A stretch of 8,460 nt of DNA from assembly GCA_050185455.1 (NCBI GenBank), contig JBFWZL010000292.1, positions 1 to 8,460 of the forward strand. The letters are read 5' to 3'. Both the position numbers and the translations under genes were made by a program. Below, piece after piece: positions 1-6,119 of this stretch (positions are counted from its first letter, which is position 1; each line of letters starts with the position of its first letter). The notes beneath the pieces were generated by a model. That model was not told the DNA's origin and did not search any database. It saw only the letters and a list, made by a program, of their open reading frames with translations. The stretch is from SYOC01 sp050185455. Lineage in GTDB: Bacteria; Desulfobacterota; Binatia; Bin18.

Positions 1-96
1 CAGGAGTATGTGGAGCAGCATCTGAGCAAAGTGTCCGAAACTGATCGGCGCAAAATCGTGCACGACACCGCCGCGAAGTTCTACGGCATCAGTTAA
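1..96 (+). CDS. C-terminal end of an Amidohydro_2 family hydrolase (partial, 5' end outside window)
   Basis: The first 31 codons are open in frame 1 and end in TAA. The peptide ends DTAAKFYGIS, the usual last helix of COG2159/Amidohydro_2 metal-dependent hydrolases, which typically finish with a variant of NAxRFYGL. It matches the tail of the complete paralogue at 4901-6058 closely: VSETDRRKIVHDTAAKFYG here against LPPADQRKVLGENAVRFYN there. The catalytic part lies upstream of the window, so metal ligands and substrate cannot be judged. It is a third amidohydrolase in the locus, on the opposite strand to the other two. Family assignment rests on this short tail only. Confidence 0.6.
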   Translation, partial: QEYVEQHLSKVSETDRRKIVHDTAAKFYGIS

Positions 97-176
97 ATCG
101 AAGCCCTGACATTTGCACTCTGAGACACTCGTTGTGAAATCCCTCTGGTCTCCCCTTCGAGAGTGCAGAAAAAGTC

Positions 177-202
177 GTAGACTGGGTCATAGCCCAGCCT
201 AC
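177..202 (+). other. Imperfect stem-loop in the leader upstream of the caspase-like gene
   Basis: GTAG-A-CTGGG pairs with CCCAG-C-CTAC, giving a 10-position stem with one A/C mismatch and a 6-base loop. It lies 27 bases before the ATG at 230. No T-run follows, so a classical intrinsic terminator for the upstream amidohydrolase is not supported. It could be a leader structure or chance. Its position argues mildly against the longer TTG-initiated reading of the next gene, which would run through it. Confidence 0.25.
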
Positions 203-229
203 ATAACTAAGACCCAAGTAGAGAACTAT

Positions 230-1690
230 ATGGGTACCAACGTCGCAGTAATTCTCGCAGTCCCAAGGTACGATTCGCTTTTACCTTTGCCAAGCTGTGC
301 TTCCGACGCGACAGTTGTTCACACTCTCCTCCACAAATCTGGAAAATTCTCGGATGTGTTGCTGCTGGATAAACCTGAGACACGCGCTGTCATAATGGGG
401 CACCTTTCGGATTTTTTTCGCAAATACGAATCCGAGCCCGTTGACGATTTCCTCTTCTACTACACCGGACATGGCGCTGTCATCGATGAAGAGTTTCGGT
501 ATCTTTTGAGCGATTTTGATAAAAATAAACCAAATGGCACGTCGATTTCCAACTCAAACCTCGACGATCTGGCGCGTTCCATCGAACCATCGCTTTACTG
601 TAAGGTGGTCGATGCCTGCCAGTCCGGCGTCTCTTACATCAAGGATGACGATGCTTTTAGGAGTATCCTCGAGAAAGGGAAAGCAAAATTCAAATCCTGC
701 TACTTTTTTTTCTCATCACAGTATGACCAGAGTTCCTTTGCAGACAGCGAGCTTTCACACTTCACGCGCGGACTCATCAAGGCCCTCGTCTCGTACCCAG
801 AGGCCTCAATCGGCTATAACGATCTCGCCTGCACGTTAGCTGATCTTTTTCGTCAGAATGCCGGTCAGACTCCCTATTTCGTGCAGCAGGCAAAGTTGAC
901 GGAGGTCTTCCTGGAGATCTCGCCGGATATGCGTACGGCCCTGCGCTCCACTGTCCTGGAGAAGAATGAAACTAGCGCCAGTATCAATCGCCAGGAAGGC
1001 TTGGCTTCAACCTTGAAGGACCGAGTACAAGCCGACGCGACGAGGTATTTCAATCGGAAGGAGGCCGAGAATTTTCTTGACAACCTACGCGCCGCTCTCG
1101 CGGCACTCGATACGCTCAGCGGCGACGCGAGTGAATTGTATGAGTGTCGATTGGAGGCCGTTAATAAACTCGCTGTCGGCGAGACGCATATTGCGACATG
1201 GCTTAGTCAGCATGGGAGTTCTAATTTTTTTGCAGAAGTGGAGTACGACACTTATTATACGGACCTGTTCGGGAACGAGTTGGATGACTATGAAGTACAG
1301 TCAATCCGAAGACAGAGTGGATTAGCAGCATTGACTATGTTCGGCACTCAGTATCGCCAGAAGAGACGTGTAGCCGGGTTTCACCTGCTCGAAGTCGGTT
1401 CGTGGGAGGTGCTTAGACTGATCGCTTCACCAAGGTTTCCGAATCTACCGAAATGGAAATTGCAGCTAAGCTATGTTCTTGGACCCACCGACATAGTTGT
1501 CTTCGGCGCAGTTGCGCGCTTTCGTCGGTCGGGGTGGGACTCTTATACCGTTGCTGGCGGTATCGAGTGGATGATCGAAAGTTTCTCGAAGGATAAGCTG
1601 AACGATACGGACATAGCCCCCCGCCTAGTTGCTCGATTCGAAACACACGTGTCTGGAGCGGTGGTGAAGCGATTTGAAGAAAAAGGATAA
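230..1690 (+). CDS. Caspase-like (peptidase C14 / metacaspase-fold) protein with a C-terminal domain of unknown function
   Basis: This is a predicted cysteine peptidase of clan CD, 486 residues from the ATG at 230. Residues 1-232 form the caspase fold. VAVILAVPRYDSL is the first strand, followed by a helix rich in conserved-type positions (SDATVVHTLL). FLFYYTGHG carries the catalytic His81 and KVVDACQSG the catalytic Cys130. SSQYDQSSF and FTRGLIKAL are the usual later elements. Both dyad residues are present, so activity is expected. Residues from about 250 to 486 have a charged helical stretch (about 262-330), then an alpha/beta region I do not recognise. There is no signal peptide or membrane helix, so it is cytoplasmic. 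The frame is open back to a TTG at 113, but that extension resembles nothing and crosses a hairpin. The gene is more AT-rich than its neighbours, which suggests transfer. Family members act in programmed cell death or phage defence; that role here is inferred. Confidence 0.8.
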   Translation: MGTNVAVILAVPRYDSLLPLPSCASDATVVHTLLHKSGKFSDVLLLDKPETRAVIMGHLSDFFRKYESEPVDDFLFYYTGHGAVIDEEFRYLLSDFDKNKPNGTSISNSNLDDLARSIEPSLYCKVVDACQSGVSYIKDDDAFRSILEKGKAKFKSCYFFFSSQYDQSSFADSELSHFTRGLIKALVSYPEASIGYNDLACTLADLFRQNAGQTPYFVQQAKLTEVFLEISPDMRTALRSTVLEKNETSASINRQEGLASTLKDRVQADATRYFNRKEAENFLDNLRAALAALDTLSGDASELYECRLEAVNKLAVGETHIATWLSQHGSSNFFAEVEYDTYYTDLFGNELDDYEVQSIRRQSGLAALTMFGTQYRQKRRVAGFHLLEVGSWEVLRLIASPRFPNLPKWKLQLSYVLGPTDIVVFGAVARFRRSGWDSYTVAGGIEWMIESFSKDKLNDTDIAPRLVARFETHVSGAVVKRFEEKG

Positions 1691-1910
1691 AACAATCCGT
1701 TTGGCGGTGAGGACTTGCCAGAGCAACTCGGGCGATGCGAAAGAAATGCGCGCCGACTTCTCCCCCTTGCCCGTCTTCCAAGCGTTGACGAAGCTTGTCA
1801 CGGACTCGTTTAGTGAGCGCACTTCAAGAGTCACTGTTTTCACGGTCCCACCTTCCCAACGCCCTGTAAACGAAGTTGAAAAGCCGGATTCATTCGGCGT
1901 CGTCCTGTAG
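1674..1910 (+). CDS. Small unrecognised protein overlapping the end of the caspase-like gene
   Basis: This is a 78-codon ORF opening with TTG at 1674, inside the last codons of the caspase gene (17-base overlap), and closing with TAG at 1908-1910. Third positions are clearly GC-rich, as in the other genes here, which suggests real coding rather than chance. The product starts with a lysine-rich segment (KKKDK). A helical middle (PVFQALTKLVTDSF) and a strand-like tail (SRVTVFTV) follow. I recognise no domain, and there is no signal peptide or membrane segment. The overlap would allow translational coupling to the caspase, so a partner, substrate or regulator is possible. The start is uncertain: the Shine-Dalgarno match is poor, and an in-frame ATG at residue 25 is the alternative. 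It could also be a C-terminal extension of the caspase cut off by a frameshift. Confidence 0.4.
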   Translation: MKKKDKTIRLAVRTCQSNSGDAKEMRADFSPLPVFQALTKLVTDSFSERTSRVTVFTVPPSQRPVNEVEKPDSFGVVL

Positions 1911-1930
1911 CGCGGGCATTCATGTCCGCG
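1911..1930. repeat. Hairpin directly after the small ORF stop codon
   Basis: CGCGGGCAT and ATGTCCGCG pair over nine positions (one G/T wobble) around a two-base loop, starting one base after the TAG of the 78-codon ORF. No T-tract follows, so it is not a standard intrinsic terminator. It may still protect the 3' end or stall transcription. The core resembles the GC-rich palindromes further downstream. Confidence 0.4.
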
Positions 1931-1994
1931 GACAAGAAACGCAATTTTCCACGACGTAAAGTCTAAAGCAGCTTACCGATACGTTTATCATAAA

Positions 1995-2068
1995 CTGGAT
2001 TCCCGCGTTCGCGGGAATGACCTTTCTGGAACGTCTTTTCCGTCATGCCCGCGCAGGCGGGCATCCAG
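1995..2068. repeat. Pair of inverted REP/MITE-like palindromes between convergent genes
   Basis: There are two 27-base units. Unit 1 (1995-2021) reads CTGGAT..GAATGAC, with stem ATTCCCGC/GCGGGAAT and loop GTTC. Unit 2 (2042-2068) reads GTCATG..ATCCAG, with stem ATGCCCGC/GCGGGCAT and loop GCAG. Unit 2 is the reverse complement of unit 1 with a few changes, so the pair can also fold as one long cruciform over a 20-base spacer. The same family recurs at 4312-4390. Units of the form GTCAT-CCCGC-GCGGG-ATCCAG are a widespread palindromic repeat type in proteobacterial genomes. Lying between the convergent ends at 1910 and 2119, the pair could act as a bidirectional transcription stop. Confidence 0.75.
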
Positions 2069-2118
2069 AAGCATCTGGCGCACTTGATAAAGACAAATAC
2101 AATTTACTCTAGTTCGAG

Positions 2119-3261
2119 CTAGCCTCCCACCTGCTCCTGCAAGCGCGCCACCGCGTCGACATAGCCTTCAATCATTTCTCGCACCACATCGCGTGTAGCG
2201 CGACTGGTGTTTTGCGCGCCAATCCCCTGCCCCACAGGATAGGTATAGAGTTGATACGCGCCAGACTCCGGGGTGACGCCGGGAGCCTTCATGGCATGAT
2301 CAATGCGGCGCAAGTACTCATACACCAGCACGCTCTGCAGCGGGGTCTTGAGCGGCTCCGGTGTATCCGGACGCTCCCAGGCGTCGGTCCATGCGGAGCG
2401 GAGAAACCGAGTATATTTTCCGGTCATGGCTTTGGTCCGCACGGTATCGTCGGTATCCGCGGTTAGAAGTTTTTCTCGCGCCATGCGGTCCAGCTCGGAT
2501 TCCACGGTGGTGAGCCAGACCGAACCACACCACACTCCTTGTGCGCCCAACGCCAGGGCTGCCGCCATCTGGCGTCCGCTGCCGATGCCGCCTGCCCCGA
2601 GTACGGGAACCGGAGCTACTGCATCCACGATCTCTGGTATCAACACCATGCCGCCGATATCGCCGGTGTGGCCGCCGGCTTCATATGACTGGGCAATAAT
2701 CACGTCGACCCCAGCAGCTTTATGCCGCTCGGCATGCTTTTTCTTGCCGGCGAGGGCGCCTACAAACAAGCCGCGTTCATGCGCCGCCTGGATCACCCAG
2801 TCGGGCGGAGTACCCAGCGCACTCACCAAGAACGTAGATTTATGCGCAAAGGCAATGTCGATAACGCCTTTCGCTTGCTTCTGCGAAAACCGTAGACCGC
2901 GTTCTTTCTTGGCTGAGGTCAGATGTTCCGGCAGCTCCGGCACCTCAGCCTCAGCCAGTAAGGTATCAAGGAATCGCGTATGTTCGTCTGGAATAAGGGC
3001 TTTAAGAGACTGTTGATCCAATCCGCCTTTGTCCGCGCCGACATAATTTGACGGCATCATGAGATCAACGCCGTAAGGAATATCGCCCAACTGCTCATCG
3101 ATCCATTGCAGATCAATTTCCAGTCGTTCATCGCTATGAAGCGCCGCGCCGAGGACGCCGAATCCCCTAGCTTTACTCACCGCCACGACCACATCACGGC
3201 AATGGGTGAAGGCAAAAATCGGATACTCAATACCGAACATTTGTGTGACTTGTGTTCCCAT
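2119..3261 (-). CDS. Nitronate monooxygenase-family FMN-dependent oxidoreductase
   Basis: This is a 380-residue flavin TIM-barrel protein. Nitronate monooxygenases (formerly 2-nitropropane dioxygenases) oxidise nitronates to carbonyl compounds and nitrite, but many homologues have other or unknown substrates. The N-terminus TQMFGIEYPIFAF is typical. QSYEAGGHTGD (191-201) holds the family's active-site histidine (His198). VPVLGAGGIGSGRQ (218-231) and ALGAQGVWCGSVWL (237-250) are the FMN phosphate-binding strands. A tail of about 130 residues follows the barrel motifs, as in the longer actinobacterial-type members. The start is the ATG at 3261, which has a good ribosome site 8 bases upstream; a TTG at 3324 is in frame but lacks one. 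It lies 102 bases downstream of the crotonase on the same strand, so co-transcription is likely. The cytoplasm is the expected location. Confidence 0.85.
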   Translation of the reverse strand: MGTQVTQMFGIEYPIFAFTHCRDVVVAVSKARGFGVLGAALHSDERLEIDLQWIDEQLGDIPYGVDLMMPSNYVGADKGGLDQQSLKALIPDEHTRFLDTLLAEAEVPELPEHLTSAKKERGLRFSQKQAKGVIDIAFAHKSTFLVSALGTPPDWVIQAAHERGLFVGALAGKKKHAERHKAAGVDVIIAQSYEAGGHTGDIGGMVLIPEIVDAVAPVPVLGAGGIGSGRQMAAALALGAQGVWCGSVWLTTVESELDRMAREKLLTADTDDTVRTKAMTGKYTRFLRSAWTDAWERPDTPEPLKTPLQSVLVYEYLRRIDHAMKAPGVTPESGAYQLYTYPVGQGIGAQNTSRATRDVVREMIEGYVDAVARLQEQVGG

Positions 3262-3269
3262 CTTTTTTT

Positions 3270-3279
3270 CCTCTTCCTC
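3270..3279 (-). promoter_or_regulatory. Ribosome binding site fixing the start of the nitronate monooxygenase-like gene
   Basis: On the minus strand the bases read GAGGAAGAGG, ending 8 bases before the ATG at 3261. This selects that ATG over the upstream in-frame TTG at 3324. Confidence 0.6.
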
Positions 3280-3363
3280 GATGCTTTCAGAAGGATCAGG
3301 CGAGGTTTGGTGCAAGATCCGCAAACGGTTCGGGTAATTGATGCTTGGACATTAGTATATTCC

Positions 3364-4170
3364 TCAACGGTTATGAAATTCTCCTTTCCGTCCCTCCCGG
3401 AAAGCCGCCACCGCCTCACGCATGTCCTCGCTGGCAAACGTGACCAATCCTAGATGGGCATCAGCATAGGTGATGTCCCCTGCCCGGTTCGTGCTCAAGG
3501 CGGCGAAGAACTCTTTTGTGCGTCGTAACGCCATAGGCGGTTTGCTAAGCAGTTTGTCCGCGAAGGCCAGCGTCACTTCCTGTAACTGGTCGAGCGGAAC
3601 GACCTGGTTGACCAACCCGCCAGCGAGCGCCTCTTCTGCCGTGATCACATCGCCAGTCATGACAATCTCCCTGGCCTTCCCCATACCGACCAGGTTAATG
3701 AGTCGGGTGTTTGCTCCCCACATGAACGGCATCCCCAGAGTTACCTCCGACACCCACAGACGAGAGCCTTCTGCAGCAATGCGAAAGTCACACGCCGTGG
3801 CCAGCGCAAACCCACCACCGACGGCAAACCCATTGATGGCCGCGATAGTTACTTGGTCTAGCTGTTCCCATTCATCCATCAGTCGTCGACCCATTTTTTC
3901 CAATCGCAGCTTGGCAGTATCGCTGTGTTGACGCTGACACGCCGGATCCACCGCTTCCGCAAACATTTCTATATCCCCCCCGACGCAAAACGCGCGTCCA
4001 GCGCCGGTCAGGATTACAACCCGCGTCAGTTCGTCATCTTGCAGCTCGTGCGCGATGGCAAGGAGTTCGCGCGTCACCTGTTCATTAATAGGATTGAGCT
4101 TCTCGGGGCGGTTAAATGTCACAGTCGCAATTGGCCCGGAGCGTTTAACGAGAAAGGTCTCATAGGGCAT
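3364..4170 (-). CDS. Crotonase-fold protein (enoyl-CoA hydratase/isomerase family) lacking one canonical catalytic glutamate
   Basis: This is a 268-residue crotonase superfamily protein acting on acyl-CoA thioesters in the cytoplasm. IATVTFNRPEKLNPIN (14-29) is the N-terminal strand. GRAFCVGGDI (58-67) and INGFAVGGGFALATACDF (112-129) form the oxyanion hole and CoA pocket. SEVTLGMPF (141-149) is the second active-site loop. The C-terminal EDMREAVAAFREGRKGEF is standard. Aligned to rat crotonase, the Glu164 position is kept (Glu142) but the Glu144 position is alanine (Ala122). Plain 2-enoyl-CoA hydration is therefore doubtful; isomerase, hydrolase, C-C lyase or another crotonase reaction is possible. 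ATG at 4170 is preferred; TTG at 4182 is in frame, and neither has a strong ribosome site. It is the first gene of a probable two-gene unit with the nitronate monooxygenase-like gene. Confidence 0.85.
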   Translation of the reverse strand: MPYETFLVKRSGPIATVTFNRPEKLNPINEQVTRELLAIAHELQDDELTRVVILTGAGRAFCVGGDIEMFAEAVDPACQRQHSDTAKLRLEKMGRRLMDEWEQLDQVTIAAINGFAVGGGFALATACDFRIAAEGSRLWVSEVTLGMPFMWGANTRLINLVGMGKAREIVMTGDVITAEEALAGGLVNQVVPLDQLQEVTLAFADKLLSKPPMALRRTKEFFAALSTNRAGDITYADAHLGLVTFASEDMREAVAAFREGRKGEFHNR

Positions 4171-4248
4171 GATTGTGTCCAATGGTCTTGCAAAAAATTA
4201 AATCACTACGTGTTAATTCCCGTTACTAAAAATCTCTTGCTCTCGCGT

Positions 4249-4278
4249 GCTATAGAGGTCTATCAAAGCTTGATACAA
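4249..4278 (-). promoter_or_regulatory. Possible promoter with operator-like dyad upstream of the crotonase gene
   Basis: On the minus strand, TTGTAT (4278-4273) and TATAGC (4254-4249) are weak -35 and -10 matches with an 18-base spacer. A perfect 15-base dyad, TATCAA-AGC-TTGATA (4261-4275), overlaps the -35 box and spacer, where a repressor would bind. It is about 80 bases upstream of the crotonase ATG. The box matches are poor and the dyad is short, so this is only a candidate. Confidence 0.25.
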
Positions 4279-4311
4279 AAATCATTTCACGGCGGACACT
4301 CGCAGCAGCCT

Positions 4312-4390
4312 GTCATTCCCCGCGCAGACGGGGATCCAGTTTTCTATTTCTGGACTCCAGGTCGCAGCCTGCAGCCTTGCCCGGAATGAC
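4312..4390. repeat. Second copy of the REP/MITE-like palindromic element, diverged
   Basis: GTCATTCC (4312-4319) and GGAATGAC (4383-4390) are perfect terminal inverted repeats of a 79-base element. The left half, GTCATTCCCCGC..GGGGATCCAG (4312-4339), matches the palindromes at 1995-2068. The right half holds CTGGACTCCAG and a doubled 7-mer GCAGCCT (4364-4377). It lies downstream of the cupin stop (4424), between the two minus-strand transcription units, and may end the upstream one. No open reading frame inside looks genuine. Confidence 0.65.
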
Positions 4391-4423
4391 GACAAGTCCG
4401 CTATATTGGTTCGTTTATGAGAT

Positions 4424-4891
4424 TCAACGAGACCAATAAGCCAAGTCCTTGGCGAAGTCGTAAATGGTAATCGCGCGCTTGAGGTTGAGATCTGCGTCGA
4501 GCAGATCGTAGATCCGGTCCGAGGAGCCCCGCATAGAGAAATAGACAATCACGCCGTTCTCACCGCCGCCCTCCACGTGCAAATCGTCTTCAACCCCACT
4601 GGTGAAAGTGCCGGCTGGTTTGATGGTTCGGAGTTTTTCCCCTGTCTCTGTCTGGTCGATAATGTGCAGTTCTCCTTCCAGCACGAGGCTGGTGCACGGC
4701 GCGACGTGACGGTGGTACATGCAGCGCGCGCCGGGATCGAATTTGACAATCATATCCGCAGTGCGCGCGGCCACATTTACATCGAGCAGCTTGTAGTAAC
4801 AACCGGCGGTGATGAAATCTTTCCAATCGACTTCGCTGGTATCGAAGCGGAAGTGTTTCAGAGCGGGGTGGTTCTGAGTAGGACTAGTCAT
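4424..4891 (-). CDS. Cupin-fold protein with a three-histidine metal site, resembling the Dke1/ChrR-type cupin dioxygenases
   Basis: This is a 155-residue single-domain cupin, probably a cytoplasmic Fe(II) dioxygenase. The first cupin motif is YHRHVAPCTSLVLEGEL (59-75), giving His60 and His62; the second supplies His105 in EDDLHVEGGGENG. The acetylacetone dioxygenase Dke1 (153 residues) uses His62, His64 and His104, an almost identical layout. 2,4'-dihydroxyacetophenone dioxygenase shares the type. The glutamate of four-ligand cupins is not at the usual place in motif 1. Anti-sigma factor ChrR C-terminal cupins are another relative, but no zinc-binding anti-sigma domain is present. The start is firm: AGGAGAAGG sits just upstream. 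It lies 9 bases after the preceding amidohydrolase and is co-transcribed. Cleavage of a diketone or hydroxyketone C-C bond is inferred, not shown. Confidence 0.75.
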   Translation of the reverse strand: MTSPTQNHPALKHFRFDTSEVDWKDFITAGCYYKLLDVNVAARTADMIVKFDPGARCMYHRHVAPCTSLVLEGELHIIDQTETGEKLRTIKPAGTFTSGVEDDLHVEGGGENGVIVYFSMRGSSDRIYDLLDADLNLKRAITIYDFAKDLAYWSR

Positions 4892-4893
4892 AA

Positions 4894-4901
4894 CCTTCTC
4901 C
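4894..4901 (-). promoter_or_regulatory. Ribosome binding site of the cupin gene, overlapping the upstream stop codon
   Basis: The minus strand reads TAGGAGAAGG, then TT and the ATG at 4891. The TAG ends the amidohydrolase, and its last two bases begin the AGGAG core. Such an arrangement favours translational coupling and a fixed ratio of the two proteins. Confidence 0.6.
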
Positions 4902-6058
4902 TATCCTAAGTTATAAAAGCGTACAGCGTTCTCGCCCAAGACTTTTCGTTGATCGGCGGGCGGCAACGAAGCCACACGTTCTTTCATCTCTTTGACAACG
5001 CCGAATGAGGCATCAACGTGCGGGTAATCAGACGCCCAAATAAAATAGTCGGCGCCAAGATGATTCACTACGGATGCGATCATGGTCTCGTCCGGGTCCG
5101 CCGAGACTACACACTGCCGATAAAAATACTCACTGGGCTTCAGTTTGATCGGGGTCAAGCCCGCGGTCACTTCCCCTTTGTAGTCCAGCCGATCCAACCA
5201 GGAGCCAATCCACGTGGCGCCGGCTTCGAGCACGGCGCATTTCATGCGGGGATACTTTTCGAACATGCCCAGGGTGATCATCGAGGTAAACGCGGTCATC
5301 ACATCAATCGCGAGAAAGGCATGGCCAAAGAGCCCGAGGGGGCCGGGCTTGCCGTCCAGGCGGCGAGTCCATTCGTTGAACGTCTGCTGTTCGCGCACGA
5401 TGACATGAAAGGCGACGGGCATCTCTAGCTCCTGCACGGTTTCCCAGAAACGCACAAACGCCGGGTCGTCAAAACGTTTGCCATTACGCGCCGGGAGATC
5501 GGGCGAGAGATACACTCCGATACACCCCTCTTTGCGAGCGCGTATGGTTTCTTTGACCGCTCCGTCGGGATCCAGCAGCGAGATATGCGCGACCGGATAG
5601 AGTCGTTTGGGATTTTCGCGACAGAAGTCAACGATCCAGCGGTTATAGGCCCGAGTGTAGGCGGTGGCCAGTTTCGGCTCTGTGACTGCCCCTTCCCAAA
5701 AGATCCCTAGCGTAGGATACAGAATGGCGATGTCGATTCCTTCTTCGTCCATAACATCGAGGCGCGCTTTTGGGTCGTAGCCCCCAGGAGGCGATCCTTC
5801 GGCATAGGTCACCATTCCGCGGGTAAACAGTTTCTTGCGATCCATACCGATCCCACCAATGGCGCCGAGGTTCCCGCGCATAGTCTTACTTTGATAAGGC
5901 TTGTCATCGATGATCAAATTTTCGTAGCCTCTCTCATCGCTAGCGATGCGAATTGCACGGTCGCGGTACTGAGGATCGATATAGTTCTGGTACATGTCGC
6001 CAGGCTCAAGGACATGCCCGTCGGCATCAACGATTGGACTAAATGTTTGGTCACTCAT
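4901..6058 (-). CDS. Amidohydro_2 (COG2159) TIM-barrel metal-dependent hydrolase
   Basis: This is a 385-residue member of the family that includes ACMS decarboxylase, gamma-resorcylate decarboxylase and 4-oxalomesaconate hydratase. These act on carboxylates and ring-cleavage products rather than amides. VDADGHVLEP (10-19) is the first metal-binding loop, in the DxDxHxxE form (Asp11, Asp13, His15, Glu18). VAFHV (215-219) gives His218, and FGHAF (244-248) gives His246. VLEAG (276-280) and WASDYPH (341-347, Asp344) complete the site; the C-terminal GENAVRFYNL is typical. ATG at 6058 is chosen because GAGG lies 6 bases upstream; in-frame ATGs at 6070 and 6064 have no properly spaced site. It is the second gene of a three-gene operon, 61 bases after one hydrolase and 9 before the cupin. 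No signal peptide is present. The reaction is unknown. Confidence 0.85.
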   Translation of the reverse strand: MSDQTFSPIVDADGHVLEPGDMYQNYIDPQYRDRAIRIASDERGYENLIIDDKPYQSKTMRGNLGAIGGIGMDRKKLFTRGMVTYAEGSPPGGYDPKARLDVMDEEGIDIAILYPTLGIFWEGAVTEPKLATAYTRAYNRWIVDFCRENPKRLYPVAHISLLDPDGAVKETIRARKEGCIGVYLSPDLPARNGKRFDDPAFVRFWETVQELEMPVAFHVIVREQQTFNEWTRRLDGKPGPLGLFGHAFLAIDVMTAFTSMITLGMFEKYPRMKCAVLEAGATWIGSWLDRLDYKGEVTAGLTPIKLKPSEYFYRQCVVSADPDETMIASVVNHLGADYFIWASDYPHVDASFGVVKEMKERVASLPPADQRKVLGENAVRFYNLG

Positions 6059-6119
6059 TTTCATCCTCATTCCTGTTCATTCTTCACTTCTTCGGTACAA
6101 TCCGGGACTGGCGATCCAC

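Noticed and set aside
113..229. TTG-initiated 39-codon N-terminal extension of the caspase-like protein
   Set aside because: It does not resemble the start of any caspase-like protein and runs through a hairpin. The ATG at 230 places the first caspase strand at the N-terminus as expected.
1995..2068. CRISPR array
   Set aside because: There are only two units, in opposite orientation, with a 20-base spacer and close relatives elsewhere in the window; this is a palindromic interspersed repeat.
2303..3016. 237-codon open frame on the plus strand
   Set aside because: It is antisense to the nitronate monooxygenase-like gene. Its composition is the Arg/Ser/Pro-rich pattern of a shadow frame in GC-rich DNA, with no motif.
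3925..4389. 154-codon plus-strand open frame spanning the crotonase start and the repeat element
   Set aside because: It runs antisense through a coding gene, then through a promoter-like region and a palindromic repeat; nothing in it looks like a protein family.
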